Source: Candidatus Hydrogenedentota bacterium
GTDB lineage: Bacteria > Hydrogenedentota > Hydrogenedentia > Hydrogenedentales > CAITNO01
DNA: 56,089 nucleotides
NCBI GenBank assembly: GCA_903893795.1
Contig: CAITNO010000145.1
Location: 1-56,089 of the forward strand
Direction of reading: 5' to 3'
Shown here piece by piece: positions 8,443-15,808 of the stretch. Below the pieces are notes generated by a model. It saw only the letters and a program-made list of their open reading frames with translations, did not search any database and was not told the DNA's origin. Made by a program: the position numbers and the translations under genes. Each line of letters starts with the position of its first letter. Position 1 is the stretch's first letter.

Positions 8443-10029
8443 ATGCTCAAGGCAAATTGCGCGGCGCTTGTGTTGGCCATTGTGACGGCGCTTTCCTGCG
8501 GCTGCGCTCCGGCCGTGGAAAAGCTGAGCGACCACGAGGTCGTGCTGGACGCGCAGGGCAGGCTTCAGCCCTGGACCCCCTATGACCATGTCATCCGCGG
8601 CAGCGTGGCGTACATAAACAACTGCGCCACCGAAAAGACCGTCCACGGCGACGACCCCTGGTACCTCATCACCTCGAAACTGAAGCCCAACGGCGATTTC
8701 TACCGCAACCAGAACAACCAGGCGGGCAACCTGTACTTTGCCGCCGAGACGCTGGCGCGCTACTACGCCTACACCGGCGACCGCGAACTATTTAAGGCCG
8801 TGCAACTGCTGGCGGACCGCGTGCTTCTCTACCACACTCCGGCCGACTGGGCATGGGCCAATGTGCCGCGCACGCAGGATGACACGCCCGACGGCGTGTA
8901 CGACGACGAAACATCCGAACCGGACAAGATGGCCATGGCGGGAGACGGCTACGTTCGCTTCTACAAGCTCACCGGTGACAAGAAATACCTCGACGCGGCG
9001 CTGGGCATCGCAAACACACTCCTGGCCAAGGTCGGGGCGGGCGATGAGGACAATTCGCCGCTGCCATTCCGCGTCAATCTCAAGAGCGGAAGGGTGATCG
9101 ACAAATACTCGGCCCACATGATACCCCATGTCATGTTCTTCGACACGCTGCTGTCTCTCGGGGTTGGCGACAGGGAAAAACTCACCACCAAGCGTGACCT
9201 GATTTGGAAATGGATGCTCAAGTACCCGATGAAGAACAACCGCTGGTCGGGCTATTACGAGGACGTGGGCTTTCACCACGACAATCTGAACCAGCAAAGC
9301 CCCATGGAAACGGCCCGCTACATGATGCGGCACCCGGACCGCTTTTCCGACATGAAGGCGCAGGTGCCCGCGCTGATTGACTTTGTGTGCAACCGCTTCG
9401 GCATGACCAAGCGCTTCGGCGCGTCCAGCATCTGCGAGCAGGACAACTGTTTCCGGGAGATGAGCAGCCACACCGCCCGCTATGCGTCGGTCGTGGCGCT
9501 CTGGTACGGCGTCTGCGAAGACCCCAAAGTGCGCGAGGAGGCCCGCGCCGCTTTCGCGCTGTCCACCTATTCCGCCTTCTGCCGCTTTTCCAAGGGCGAA
9601 TGCGCACTGAACTTCGTCGGTCTCGGCTACATTGACCCGTGGTTCTCCGACTCCTATTTCGACTACCTGCCGCATTTCTTTGACGGCATGACCACGATGC
9701 CTGACATGGCCCCGGCCGACCAGAACCATGTCCTGGAATCCTCGGGCACCATCACAAAGATCGAATATGCCGGAAACAGGATCAGCTACGAGACCTTTGA
9801 GCCGGCGGGCGATGACATACTGCGCATCACCTTCACGCCCCGCGTGCTGGCCGACGGCCAGGTACTGGACCCGGCCGCATGGCAATACGGAGATTTCCAC
9901 GGTGTGCCCGGCGTGCTGCGCATTCATCGCGCAAACGCGAAAAGCATTGTCGTTGAAGCTGCGGAAAAACAGGGACTGACTCAAGCGGAGCGAAGCGGAG
10001 ACATTTCTGTCCCTGCTTTTTCGCACTAG
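8443..10029 (+). CDS. Exported protein with alpha-helical-barrel (six-hairpin-like) fold, possible lipoprotein
   Basis: 528 residues, starting 18 nt after the acyltransferase stop behind GGGAGG, so likely co-transcribed. The N-terminus is a signal peptide with cysteines at 19 and 21 that could be lipidated, though the lipobox is not canonical. The rest has repeated helical hairpins with aromatic/acidic loops (NQAGNLYFAAETLARYYAY, GDGYVRFYKL, WSGYYEDVGFHHDNLN), typical of six-hairpin glycosidases and uronate epimerases. No catalytic residues can be assigned. The last 21 or so residues (from codon 508) are encoded by a dispersed inverted repeat at 9965-10021, so the natural C-terminus has been replaced or extended. 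Confidence 0.75.
   Translation: MLKANCAALVLAIVTALSCGCAPAVEKLSDHEVVLDAQGRLQPWTPYDHVIRGSVAYINNCATEKTVHGDDPWYLITSKLKPNGDFYRNQNNQAGNLYFAAETLARYYAYTGDRELFKAVQLLADRVLLYHTPADWAWANVPRTQDDTPDGVYDDETSEPDKMAMAGDGYVRFYKLTGDKKYLDAALGIANTLLAKVGAGDEDNSPLPFRVNLKSGRVIDKYSAHMIPHVMFFDTLLSLGVGDREKLTTKRDLIWKWMLKYPMKNNRWSGYYEDVGFHHDNLNQQSPMETARYMMRHPDRFSDMKAQVPALIDFVCNRFGMTKRFGASSICEQDNCFREMSSHTARYASVVALWYGVCEDPKVREEARAAFALSTYSAFCRFSKGECALNFVGLGYIDPWFSDSYFDYLPHFFDGMTTMPDMAPADQNHVLESSGTITKIEYAGNRISYETFEPAGDDILRITFTPRVLADGQVLDPAAWQYGDFHGVPGVLRIHRANAKSIVVEAAEKQGLTQAERSGDISVPAFSH
9965..10021. repeat. AAAACAGGGACTGAC / GTCCCTGCTTTT inverted repeat
   Basis: Arms AAAAACAGGGAC and GTCCCTGCTTTTT enclose a loop rich in GCGGAGCGAAGCGG. 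Related elements occur at 43728-43802 and 47075-47133. This copy overlaps the 3' end of the preceding coding region. Confidence 0.75.
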
Positions 10030-10067
10030 ACCAGCCGACCATGCCACGCCCGGCAGCCACCGCTCTT

Positions 10068-10124
10068 GGCCCCGGAGGGGCCACACAACAATAGCCACGG
10101 GTTCCGCTTCGCTCCACCCGTGGC
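10068..10124. repeat. Double-hairpin REP-like element
   Basis: Hairpin one is GGCCCC (10068-10073) with GGGGCC (10077-10082). Hairpin two is GCCACGGGT (10094-10102) with ACCCGTGGC (10116-10124) around a CGCTTCGC-type loop. It lies in the 265-bp gap before the next gene. No other copy is seen in this window; the layout resembles REP elements of planctomycete-type genomes (from memory). Confidence 0.65.
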
Positions 10125-10294
10125 CATTATTATTTGCCCCCATTCGGGGACAGAACACCGCGTCGGAACGAGGTGACACCTGCACATGAACGGGGGGTTG
10201 TGTTAACCTACCGAAAGCAGTGCCAAGCCCGCTTCCGAAAAAAACAACAAACGATGGACGGAACAAGGAAGCCTGAACTTCGAGGATAATTCTC

Positions 10295-13200
10295 ATGCGT
10301 ATGCTCACTTCCGCCTGTTTGCTCTTGCTCCTTGTGCTCCCAGCTCTTGCGGAGGACATCTACCCCGCTGCCGTGCTGCGCTCGCCCACCGCGGCCGCCC
10401 CAGCGCCCCGCGATGTGCCCGTGCTTGACGCCGACGGCGTCCACGGCGCAATCGATGGCGGCGCCTTCACCACCCAGCCCCGCGCCTGTGTGCAGGTGGC
10501 GGGCCAGCAGGCGCGCATCGCACTGCGCGGCGACGCCCCCGTGTTCATTACTCCGGCGACAACGCTCTCGTGGTGGTGGAAAAAAGAACAGGGCACGGTG
10601 TGCATTGTGCAGTTGGCCCTGCGCAACGCCGACACCGGCCAGACCCGATATTTTGGCTACGCGGCGGGCGCGTGGAGCGAACCCGCGTCCGGGGATCCGA
10701 CGGTGGAACGCTTTGTCAGCCCCGCCCTGCCCACGGACTGGACCGAGGTGCAGTGCCCCCTTCCCAAGGACATCGCCGTCATCCTCGGCTGGAACCGCGT
10801 GCAGGTGACTGAAGTGTACCTGTCGCCCTGGGACGGCAAGCCCGGCGCATTTGCCGACATGGTCTTTCATGATGCGGCGGCCGCGCTGCCCGGCGAATCC
10901 CCGGCTGAAACGGGATTTCACGGCGGCGGGGTATCCTATGTGCCGCAGCGGCTGCGCGGCAGCGACGCGAAACACATCGACCGTTTCGAAACCAGCTTTG
11001 AGGAATGCGCGCCGGGCCGCAACAGCGGCTCGAACGAATGGACGGCTTTTGGCATCGACGGGGACCGTGATTTCAATGCCATCGGCCGCGACATGCACGT
11101 GCGCTATCCCGCCTTTGACCTGGTGTTTCGCCTGTTTGACGACGGCAAAGAGGTCAAGCCCGACACGCTCGACTCCTTCCGCATCGGCCTGATGAACAAC
11201 CGCCTGCCCGCCGTCTGGGGCGCGTGGGTTTACGGCGGACTGTATTACCGTGTCACCGCCATGACCACGCCCGGCGGTGATCTCGGCAACTACGACCTCT
11301 ACAAGCTTCAGATCCAGAACCCCGGCAAGAATACCGCGAAAGCCTGCCTGGCCGCCGTGGTGGAGGGACCGCCCGATCTGCGGCTCGACGGTGGTGTCGT
11401 GCGCGGACTGGGTGACGCACCCTTCCTGGTGGCGGATGACGCACCCGACGCGGAGACACTGTTCCGTGACTGGGGACTCTGTGACAAGCGCGCCAAGGCA
11501 TACAACATGGGCGGCGGTCCCGGTGAAGTGGAGCCCGCCATGGCCACCTGCCGCATCGGCCTCGACGGCGTTCCCGTCGTGTACCGCTTCAAGGCGGACC
11601 CCCAGCGGAAATACACCGTCTGTCTCGCCACGACAGCCAATGTCGGCGGTTACTACCTCGATTCGCCGAAAGAGCCGGGCGATCTCGTCTATGAATACAA
11701 CGTGGAAGGCTGTGCCGCAAAGACGCTCGATCATGTTGCCGCGCTCAAAGAGCGGGCGGGCCCGCTCTTCGCGGCCTTCACCGAAGCCCGCGATGTGAAC
11801 GGTGACGGATTCATCGAAGTCTCCTCAGGCGTGACAGGGGAATCGCGCCTGCGCCACACGCGGCTCAGTGTCATCTATGTCTTCCCCGACCGCACCGACG
11901 TGGGCGACACGGCCCGCGTGTGTGGCGGAGCGATGAACGAACAGTGCCTGTTCCATATCGATGTGGGCGCCACCCCCGAGCAGGGCGCCATGAATCAGGA
12001 GTACGACAAGACGGACATCGGCTTTGCACGGCTCAAACTGGACTGTGCGCCGCAGGTCGCCCCGGGCGAAACCAAAACCTGCTGGCTCAAGGTGCCCTCC
12101 ATCCACCGCCGCGAATCGGTGAGCATGGGCTATGTGGCCCATGCCTTCCGCGACGTGTTTCCCGGCGAGGCCGTGCCGCCTTTCCCCGCGGAAAAAGTGG
12201 ACGCGCTGAAAGCAACCGACCCGGTCGCCGCGGAAGGGGCCGTCGTTGCGCATTGGGCCGATTTCTTCGCGCAGGCGGCAAAGGTCGCCGCGCCCGACCC
12301 GGTGCTGACCGACATCTTCCTTTCGCGCCTTGCCACCCGCGCCATCCTCGACATCAAGGTCGATGACGGCGTCTGGTACAACGCGTGCAGTCCCTACTTC
12401 TATTTTGATCATGCCTACCGCGACCAGGCCTATGTCGTCTACGCCTATGATCTGGCCGGCCTGCACGACCGGGCCGCGCGCATTTTGCAGAGCTACTGCA
12501 AGAACGTTTCCGACATCACGCGCAAAGGTCCCATATCCTTCGACGGCAGGCCGCTGCAGCTCGGCATGCTCGAAAACGGGCTCTGGAACACCCGCCCCGG
12601 CCAGTTCGACACGCAGGGCGAGAATCTCTGGGCACTGGTGCAGCATTACAAGCTCTCCGGCGACCGCGCCTGGCTGGAAGGCGCCTACCCCTTCATCCGG
12701 CGGGGCGCCATGTGGATTGTCGATTCACGGCACCGTCACATGGATGAGGTGAAGCATCCCGACGACCCGCGCTATGGCCTCATCGAGCCCGGCGCGATGG
12801 AGGTGATCGAAGTCGGCAAGGGCATGCACATGTACTACATGAACGCATTCGCCATCCTGGGCCTGGCCGAGGCCGCCGATGCGGCCGGGGCGCTCGGCCT
12901 CAAGGACGACGAGGAAATGTTCGGGCTAGAACGCTCCGAGTTGAAAGCGGCGCTGCACGCATCGTTTGAAAAGACCTTCAAACGGCTGGGACTGTACGAG
13001 GGACAGTTGTGGTTCGGCGTCGAACCGGAGGGCGTCGGGATGTACGGCTACTGGGCGCACAACTGCCTGCTGTGGCCCTGCCGCGCGCTCGATCCGCAGG
13101 ACCCCATGCTCACCGCAACGACCCGCCGCATGGAGCGCATGAGCAACGAGTGGGGCGGCGGCATGCACTCCGAAGGGCCGGGCGGCTACTGGCCCTATAT

Positions 13201-13753
13201 CGGGGTGGACCGCGCCGTCGGCCACATCCTGCGCGGCGAACCCGACCGTGCACTCGACTATTTCTGCGCCTTCACCGACACGGCCGGTGGCACCTTCAGT
13301 TGGGGCGAGGGCTATTCCAACGTCACCGCCTGCGGCGACCAGCCCCATTTCTGGGCCGACGGACAGTGGATTAATCTTTTCCGCCAGACCCTCGTCATGG
13401 AGGACGGCGACCGGCTCATGGTCACTCCCGCCATGTTCCGCCGCTGGACCCAGGGCAGCGCCCCGCTGGACATTCACGGCCTGGCCACCGCTTTCGGCGA
13501 TCTTGATCTCGCCATCACGCCCGCCGCCGGAACGGACAGCTATGAATACCGTCTGCGGTTGTCGCCCAGGGGCGGCCAGTCACTGAAGGCGATGGACAGA
13601 CTGCTGCTGTACCCGCGCACGCCCGGCGGGAGGGCTGTCCGGGCTGTCGAATGCAACGGCACGCCCGTCACAGGCTTCGACAACAGCGTCATCATTCTGC
13701 CGCCCCCGGTGGCAGGGCAGGAGCAGTCCGTCCGCATTCATCTGGAACCCTGA
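10295..13753 (+). CDS. Large secreted six-hairpin glycosidase-like protein
   Basis: 1152 residues with a textbook signal peptide (MRMLTSACLLLLLVLPALA). About 20-620 is predicted beta-rich (sandwich domains), followed by an alpha/alpha barrel at about 640-1060 with DHAYRDQAYVVYAYDLAG, WLEGAYPFIRRGAMWIVDSR, EPEGVGMYGYWAHN and FSWGEGYSNV, then a short beta C-terminus. This layout (beta-sandwich plus six-hairpin barrel) is that of GH15/65/94/127-type enzymes, but I cannot name the family or catalytic pair. It likely acts on polysaccharide in the periplasm or outside the cell, in line with the surrounding glycosidases. Confidence 0.8.
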   Translation: MRMLTSACLLLLLVLPALAEDIYPAAVLRSPTAAAPAPRDVPVLDADGVHGAIDGGAFTTQPRACVQVAGQQARIALRGDAPVFITPATTLSWWWKKEQGTVCIVQLALRNADTGQTRYFGYAAGAWSEPASGDPTVERFVSPALPTDWTEVQCPLPKDIAVILGWNRVQVTEVYLSPWDGKPGAFADMVFHDAAAALPGESPAETGFHGGGVSYVPQRLRGSDAKHIDRFETSFEECAPGRNSGSNEWTAFGIDGDRDFNAIGRDMHVRYPAFDLVFRLFDDGKEVKPDTLDSFRIGLMNNRLPAVWGAWVYGGLYYRVTAMTTPGGDLGNYDLYKLQIQNPGKNTAKACLAAVVEGPPDLRLDGGVVRGLGDAPFLVADDAPDAETLFRDWGLCDKRAKAYNMGGGPGEVEPAMATCRIGLDGVPVVYRFKADPQRKYTVCLATTANVGGYYLDSPKEPGDLVYEYNVEGCAAKTLDHVAALKERAGPLFAAFTEARDVNGDGFIEVSSGVTGESRLRHTRLSVIYVFPDRTDVGDTARVCGGAMNEQCLFHIDVGATPEQGAMNQEYDKTDIGFARLKLDCAPQVAPGETKTCWLKVPSIHRRESVSMGYVAHAFRDVFPGEAVPPFPAEKVDALKATDPVAAEGAVVAHWADFFAQAAKVAAPDPVLTDIFLSRLATRAILDIKVDDGVWYNACSPYFYFDHAYRDQAYVVYAYDLAGLHDRAARILQSYCKNVSDITRKGPISFDGRPLQLGMLENGLWNTRPGQFDTQGENLWALVQHYKLSGDRAWLEGAYPFIRRGAMWIVDSRHRHMDEVKHPDDPRYGLIEPGAMEVIEVGKGMHMYYMNAFAILGLAEAADAAGALGLKDDEEMFGLERSELKAALHASFEKTFKRLGLYEGQLWFGVEPEGVGMYGYWAHNCLLWPCRALDPQDPMLTATTRRMERMSNEWGGGMHSEGPGGYWPYIGVDRAVGHILRGEPDRALDYFCAFTDTAGGTFSWGEGYSNVTACGDQPHFWADGQWINLFRQTLVMEDGDRLMVTPAMFRRWTQGSAPLDIHGLATAFGDLDLAITPAAGTDSYEYRLRLSPRGGQSLKAMDRLLLYPRTPGGRAVRAVECNGTPVTGFDNSVIILPPPVAGQEQSVRIHLEP

Positions 13754-13841
13754 TCGACGGCTGCGACCCCCTGCCAACATCACCCATTCCCCTATGTTCC
13801 CGACGGGAATAGCTGCCCGCGGGGTTTTGTTAAACCGGCCC

Positions 13842-13870
13842 GTAACACTTTCCAATCCCACGGGTAAAAT
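13842..13870 (+). promoter_or_regulatory. Candidate promoter of the 39-residue peptide gene
   Basis: GTAACA (13842-13847) and TAAAAT (13865-13870) are exactly 17 bp apart, about 78 bp before the start codon at 13948. Each hexamer deviates from the sigma70 consensus, but the spacing is optimal. Confidence 0.4.
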
Positions 13871-13947
13871 AGTCAGCACATCGCGGTGTTACGGTTAAAC
13901 AGACATCTGGAACAAACAACACAAACGAATAATATGGGAGTAAATGT

Positions 13948-14067
13948 ATGGACACCACCAATCCTTTCAGCGGCTTTCTTGACGGGCTCCTGAAAAGCCT
14001 CCTTGGTTATCTGGAGACTTTTCTGACAAAGCTTCTCACCGGACTCCTGGGCGGCGGCGCGAGTTAG
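13948..14067 (+). CDS. 39-residue amphipathic helical peptide, unknown function
   Basis: ATG at 13948 is preceded by GGGAG (13936-13940) with 7-nt spacing, a better RBS than most in this window. The product has no signal peptide. From residue 6 it is one continuous leucine-rich helix with charged residues D12, K16, E23 and K28 at regular spacing (GFLDGLLKSLLGYLETFLTK), then TGLLGGGAS. It resembles membrane-active or membrane-associated small proteins such as phenol-soluble modulins, type I toxin peptides or small membrane subunits, but net charge is about -1 and no family is recognised. It has its own candidate promoter and a GC-rich terminator, so it forms a complete monocistronic unit. Confidence 0.65.
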   Translation: MDTTNPFSGFLDGLLKSLLGYLETFLTKLLTGLLGGGAS

Positions 14068-14098
14068 CATCCCCCCTCCTCCTTCCAGCCAGACATGG

Positions 14099-14147
14099 GG
14101 CCGCCGCGCCAGTCCTTGCGGACTTGGGGCGGCGGCCTGCACTTTTC
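14099..14147 (+). terminator. Strong rho-independent-type terminator after the small peptide gene
   Basis: A stem of GGCCGCCGCGCCAGTCC (14099-14115) and its near complement (14120-14137) closes a TTGC tetraloop and is followed by a short T-run (ACTTTTC). It lies 31 nt after the stop codon. Confidence 0.75.
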
Positions 14148-14352
14148 ATGCCGAAGCAGCCGCCAACACCTGCGGCATGCGAGACAAACGCTGCTGTGCG
14201 ACCCTGCCTTCCCCGAGGGTGTCCCACGGTGAGGGCACCGCACTCGTTTTAGAGTATATTGGTCAGTGCTGGTGTCCGTCGCTTGCCGCCGCGGATGCGG
14301 GAAAATGGATCAACGCCTGTACGAATGGCAGCGGCAGAGGAGAATTGGCAGT

Positions 14353-15582
14353 ATGAGCTACGCACGCAAGAAGTCCATGTCAGGGGTCTTGGGGAGCTTC
14401 CTTCTCCTATCCTGCCTGTGCACCTCCGCCTTTGCCTACAACGAGCAGATAGCCGAGGCGAAGTACATCGAGAGCTTTTTGGCCCTGTATCCGAAGGTGC
14501 ATCCCGTCCCGACCCTGGACGAATATGCCACGACCGCGCGTTTTGACAAAATGTGGCTGGGCGAGCGGCTGGACAAGGAACTTAAGGACCACACGAATGA
14601 CGACGGCACGCTGGCGTGGTGGCTCACCTATTACGTCCGCGCCCTGGACGACATGTATCTCGCCACGGAAAACACCAAGTATCTGGACGCCGCTCTCAGG
14701 ATTGTGCGGGCCGCCGTCGAATGCACCGATGACAAGCGCGGCATACCGCTGTTTACCGGAAAGGTCGTTCCCACCTGGGGTTCGCCAAAATACGCCGAAC
14801 GCGGCCGTGCCGCACTGGTCGTAAACACGGGACTCATCTGCGCGGCGCTCTTCGATTTTCTGCTCACGGCAAAGAAGGCCTCCGCCTTCGACGCCGCACT
14901 GGGGGAGGAACGCAAGGCCATTGTTGACACGGCGCTCCGCGCAATGGAATTCCATGAGCGGCAGTGGCGCGAGGGACCGGAGACCCAAGCCGGCCATTAC
15001 ATCGGCATGGACCAGGAAAACATGTACGAGCACAAGATTCTTCCGGCCAACCGCCAAAGCGCCATGGGTTGGGCCTACTGGCTGGCCTACAAGTACACCG
15101 GTGAAGCTAAGCACCGCGCGCGGGCGCTCGCCATCGGCCACTACCTCCGCGACCGGCTCGTGCCGTCGCCTGACGGCGCTTTCTACTGGACCTACGAGTG
15201 CCCCGAGGAGCCTGTGCGCGGGGAGAAGCACCGCGATGAGGTTCTGGGCGAGGACACCTCGCACGCCGGGTTGACCATGATGCTGCCCTTTGCGCTCGCC
15301 GCAGACAACGAGGTGTTCTTCAAGGCCGACATGGAGCGTCTCGCAGGCATGGTCATGCACGGCCTGGCCCGGCTCGGCGGCGGCATGTTCCTCGGTGACA
15401 TCACCGGCAACGCCTATTCCAAGCCCGAGCGCATCCGCTTTATCACCAATTGGCTGCCGCTGGCCAAGTTCAATCCCGGGGTCAAGAAAGAGGTCCTCAG
15501 TTTCTATCTCAATTACCGTCCCAATCCCGACCCCATCGAACTGGCCCAGTTGATCCTCATGCAGAAAAAGAACGTTTACTGA
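14353..15582 (+). CDS. Secreted alpha-helical-barrel protein, unknown substrate
   Basis: 409 residues from ATG 14353, chosen because AGGAG lies 10 nt upstream and the signal peptide MSYARKKSM...SAFA then starts the protein; an in-frame ATG-less extension upstream is not needed. The mature part contains helical hairpins with WWLTYYVRALDDMYLATENT, MGWAYWLAYKYTGEAKH and YWTYECPEE, as in the D-glucuronyl C5-epimerase / six-hairpin group. No catalytic residue can be assigned. It may act with the preceding barrel proteins on an acidic or fucosylated glycan. Confidence 0.75.
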   Translation: MSYARKKSMSGVLGSFLLLSCLCTSAFAYNEQIAEAKYIESFLALYPKVHPVPTLDEYATTARFDKMWLGERLDKELKDHTNDDGTLAWWLTYYVRALDDMYLATENTKYLDAALRIVRAAVECTDDKRGIPLFTGKVVPTWGSPKYAERGRAALVVNTGLICAALFDFLLTAKKASAFDAALGEERKAIVDTALRAMEFHERQWREGPETQAGHYIGMDQENMYEHKILPANRQSAMGWAYWLAYKYTGEAKHRARALAIGHYLRDRLVPSPDGAFYWTYECPEEPVRGEKHRDEVLGEDTSHAGLTMMLPFALAADNEVFFKADMERLAGMVMHGLARLGGGMFLGDITGNAYSKPERIRFITNWLPLAKFNPGVKKEVLSFYLNYRPNPDPIELAQLILMQKKNVY

Positions 15583-15723
15583 GCCGCAAACAGCTCCCAT
15601 CATTGCGCGCACCAGACCACCAACGACGGCACTTCCTGGAAGAAATTCGGTTCGCTGTCGCTGGCATCCTCCGCTCTTCTATGGAACCAAGATCAAAATC
15701 CACGGCCGTCATGACAGTGACGG

Positions 15724-15752
15724 CCACTGGGAGCGCCGGCATCCCTGCCGGC
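15724..15752. repeat. Second copy of the 1-61 repeat
   Basis: 29 bp identical to the reverse complement of 33-61, containing the small hairpin GCCGGC-ATCCCT-GCCGGC (15735-15752). It lies in the 226-bp gap between two convergent genes, where it may help stop transcription. Confidence 0.8.
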
Positions 15753-15808
15753 CCCTTTCCAAGCCCAACCGGTGCGTTCCGTGGCGCTTCACGCCACTGC
15801 ACAGCACA

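Noticed and set aside
7264..8646. 460-codon minus-strand frame over the acyltransferase gene
   Set aside because: Hydrophilic, low-complexity product opposite a clear membrane protein; a shadow.
8788..11734. Two long minus-strand frames (523 and 508 codons) over the barrel-protein genes
   Set aside because: No RBS, no motifs, and the plus-strand genes with signal peptides explain the region.
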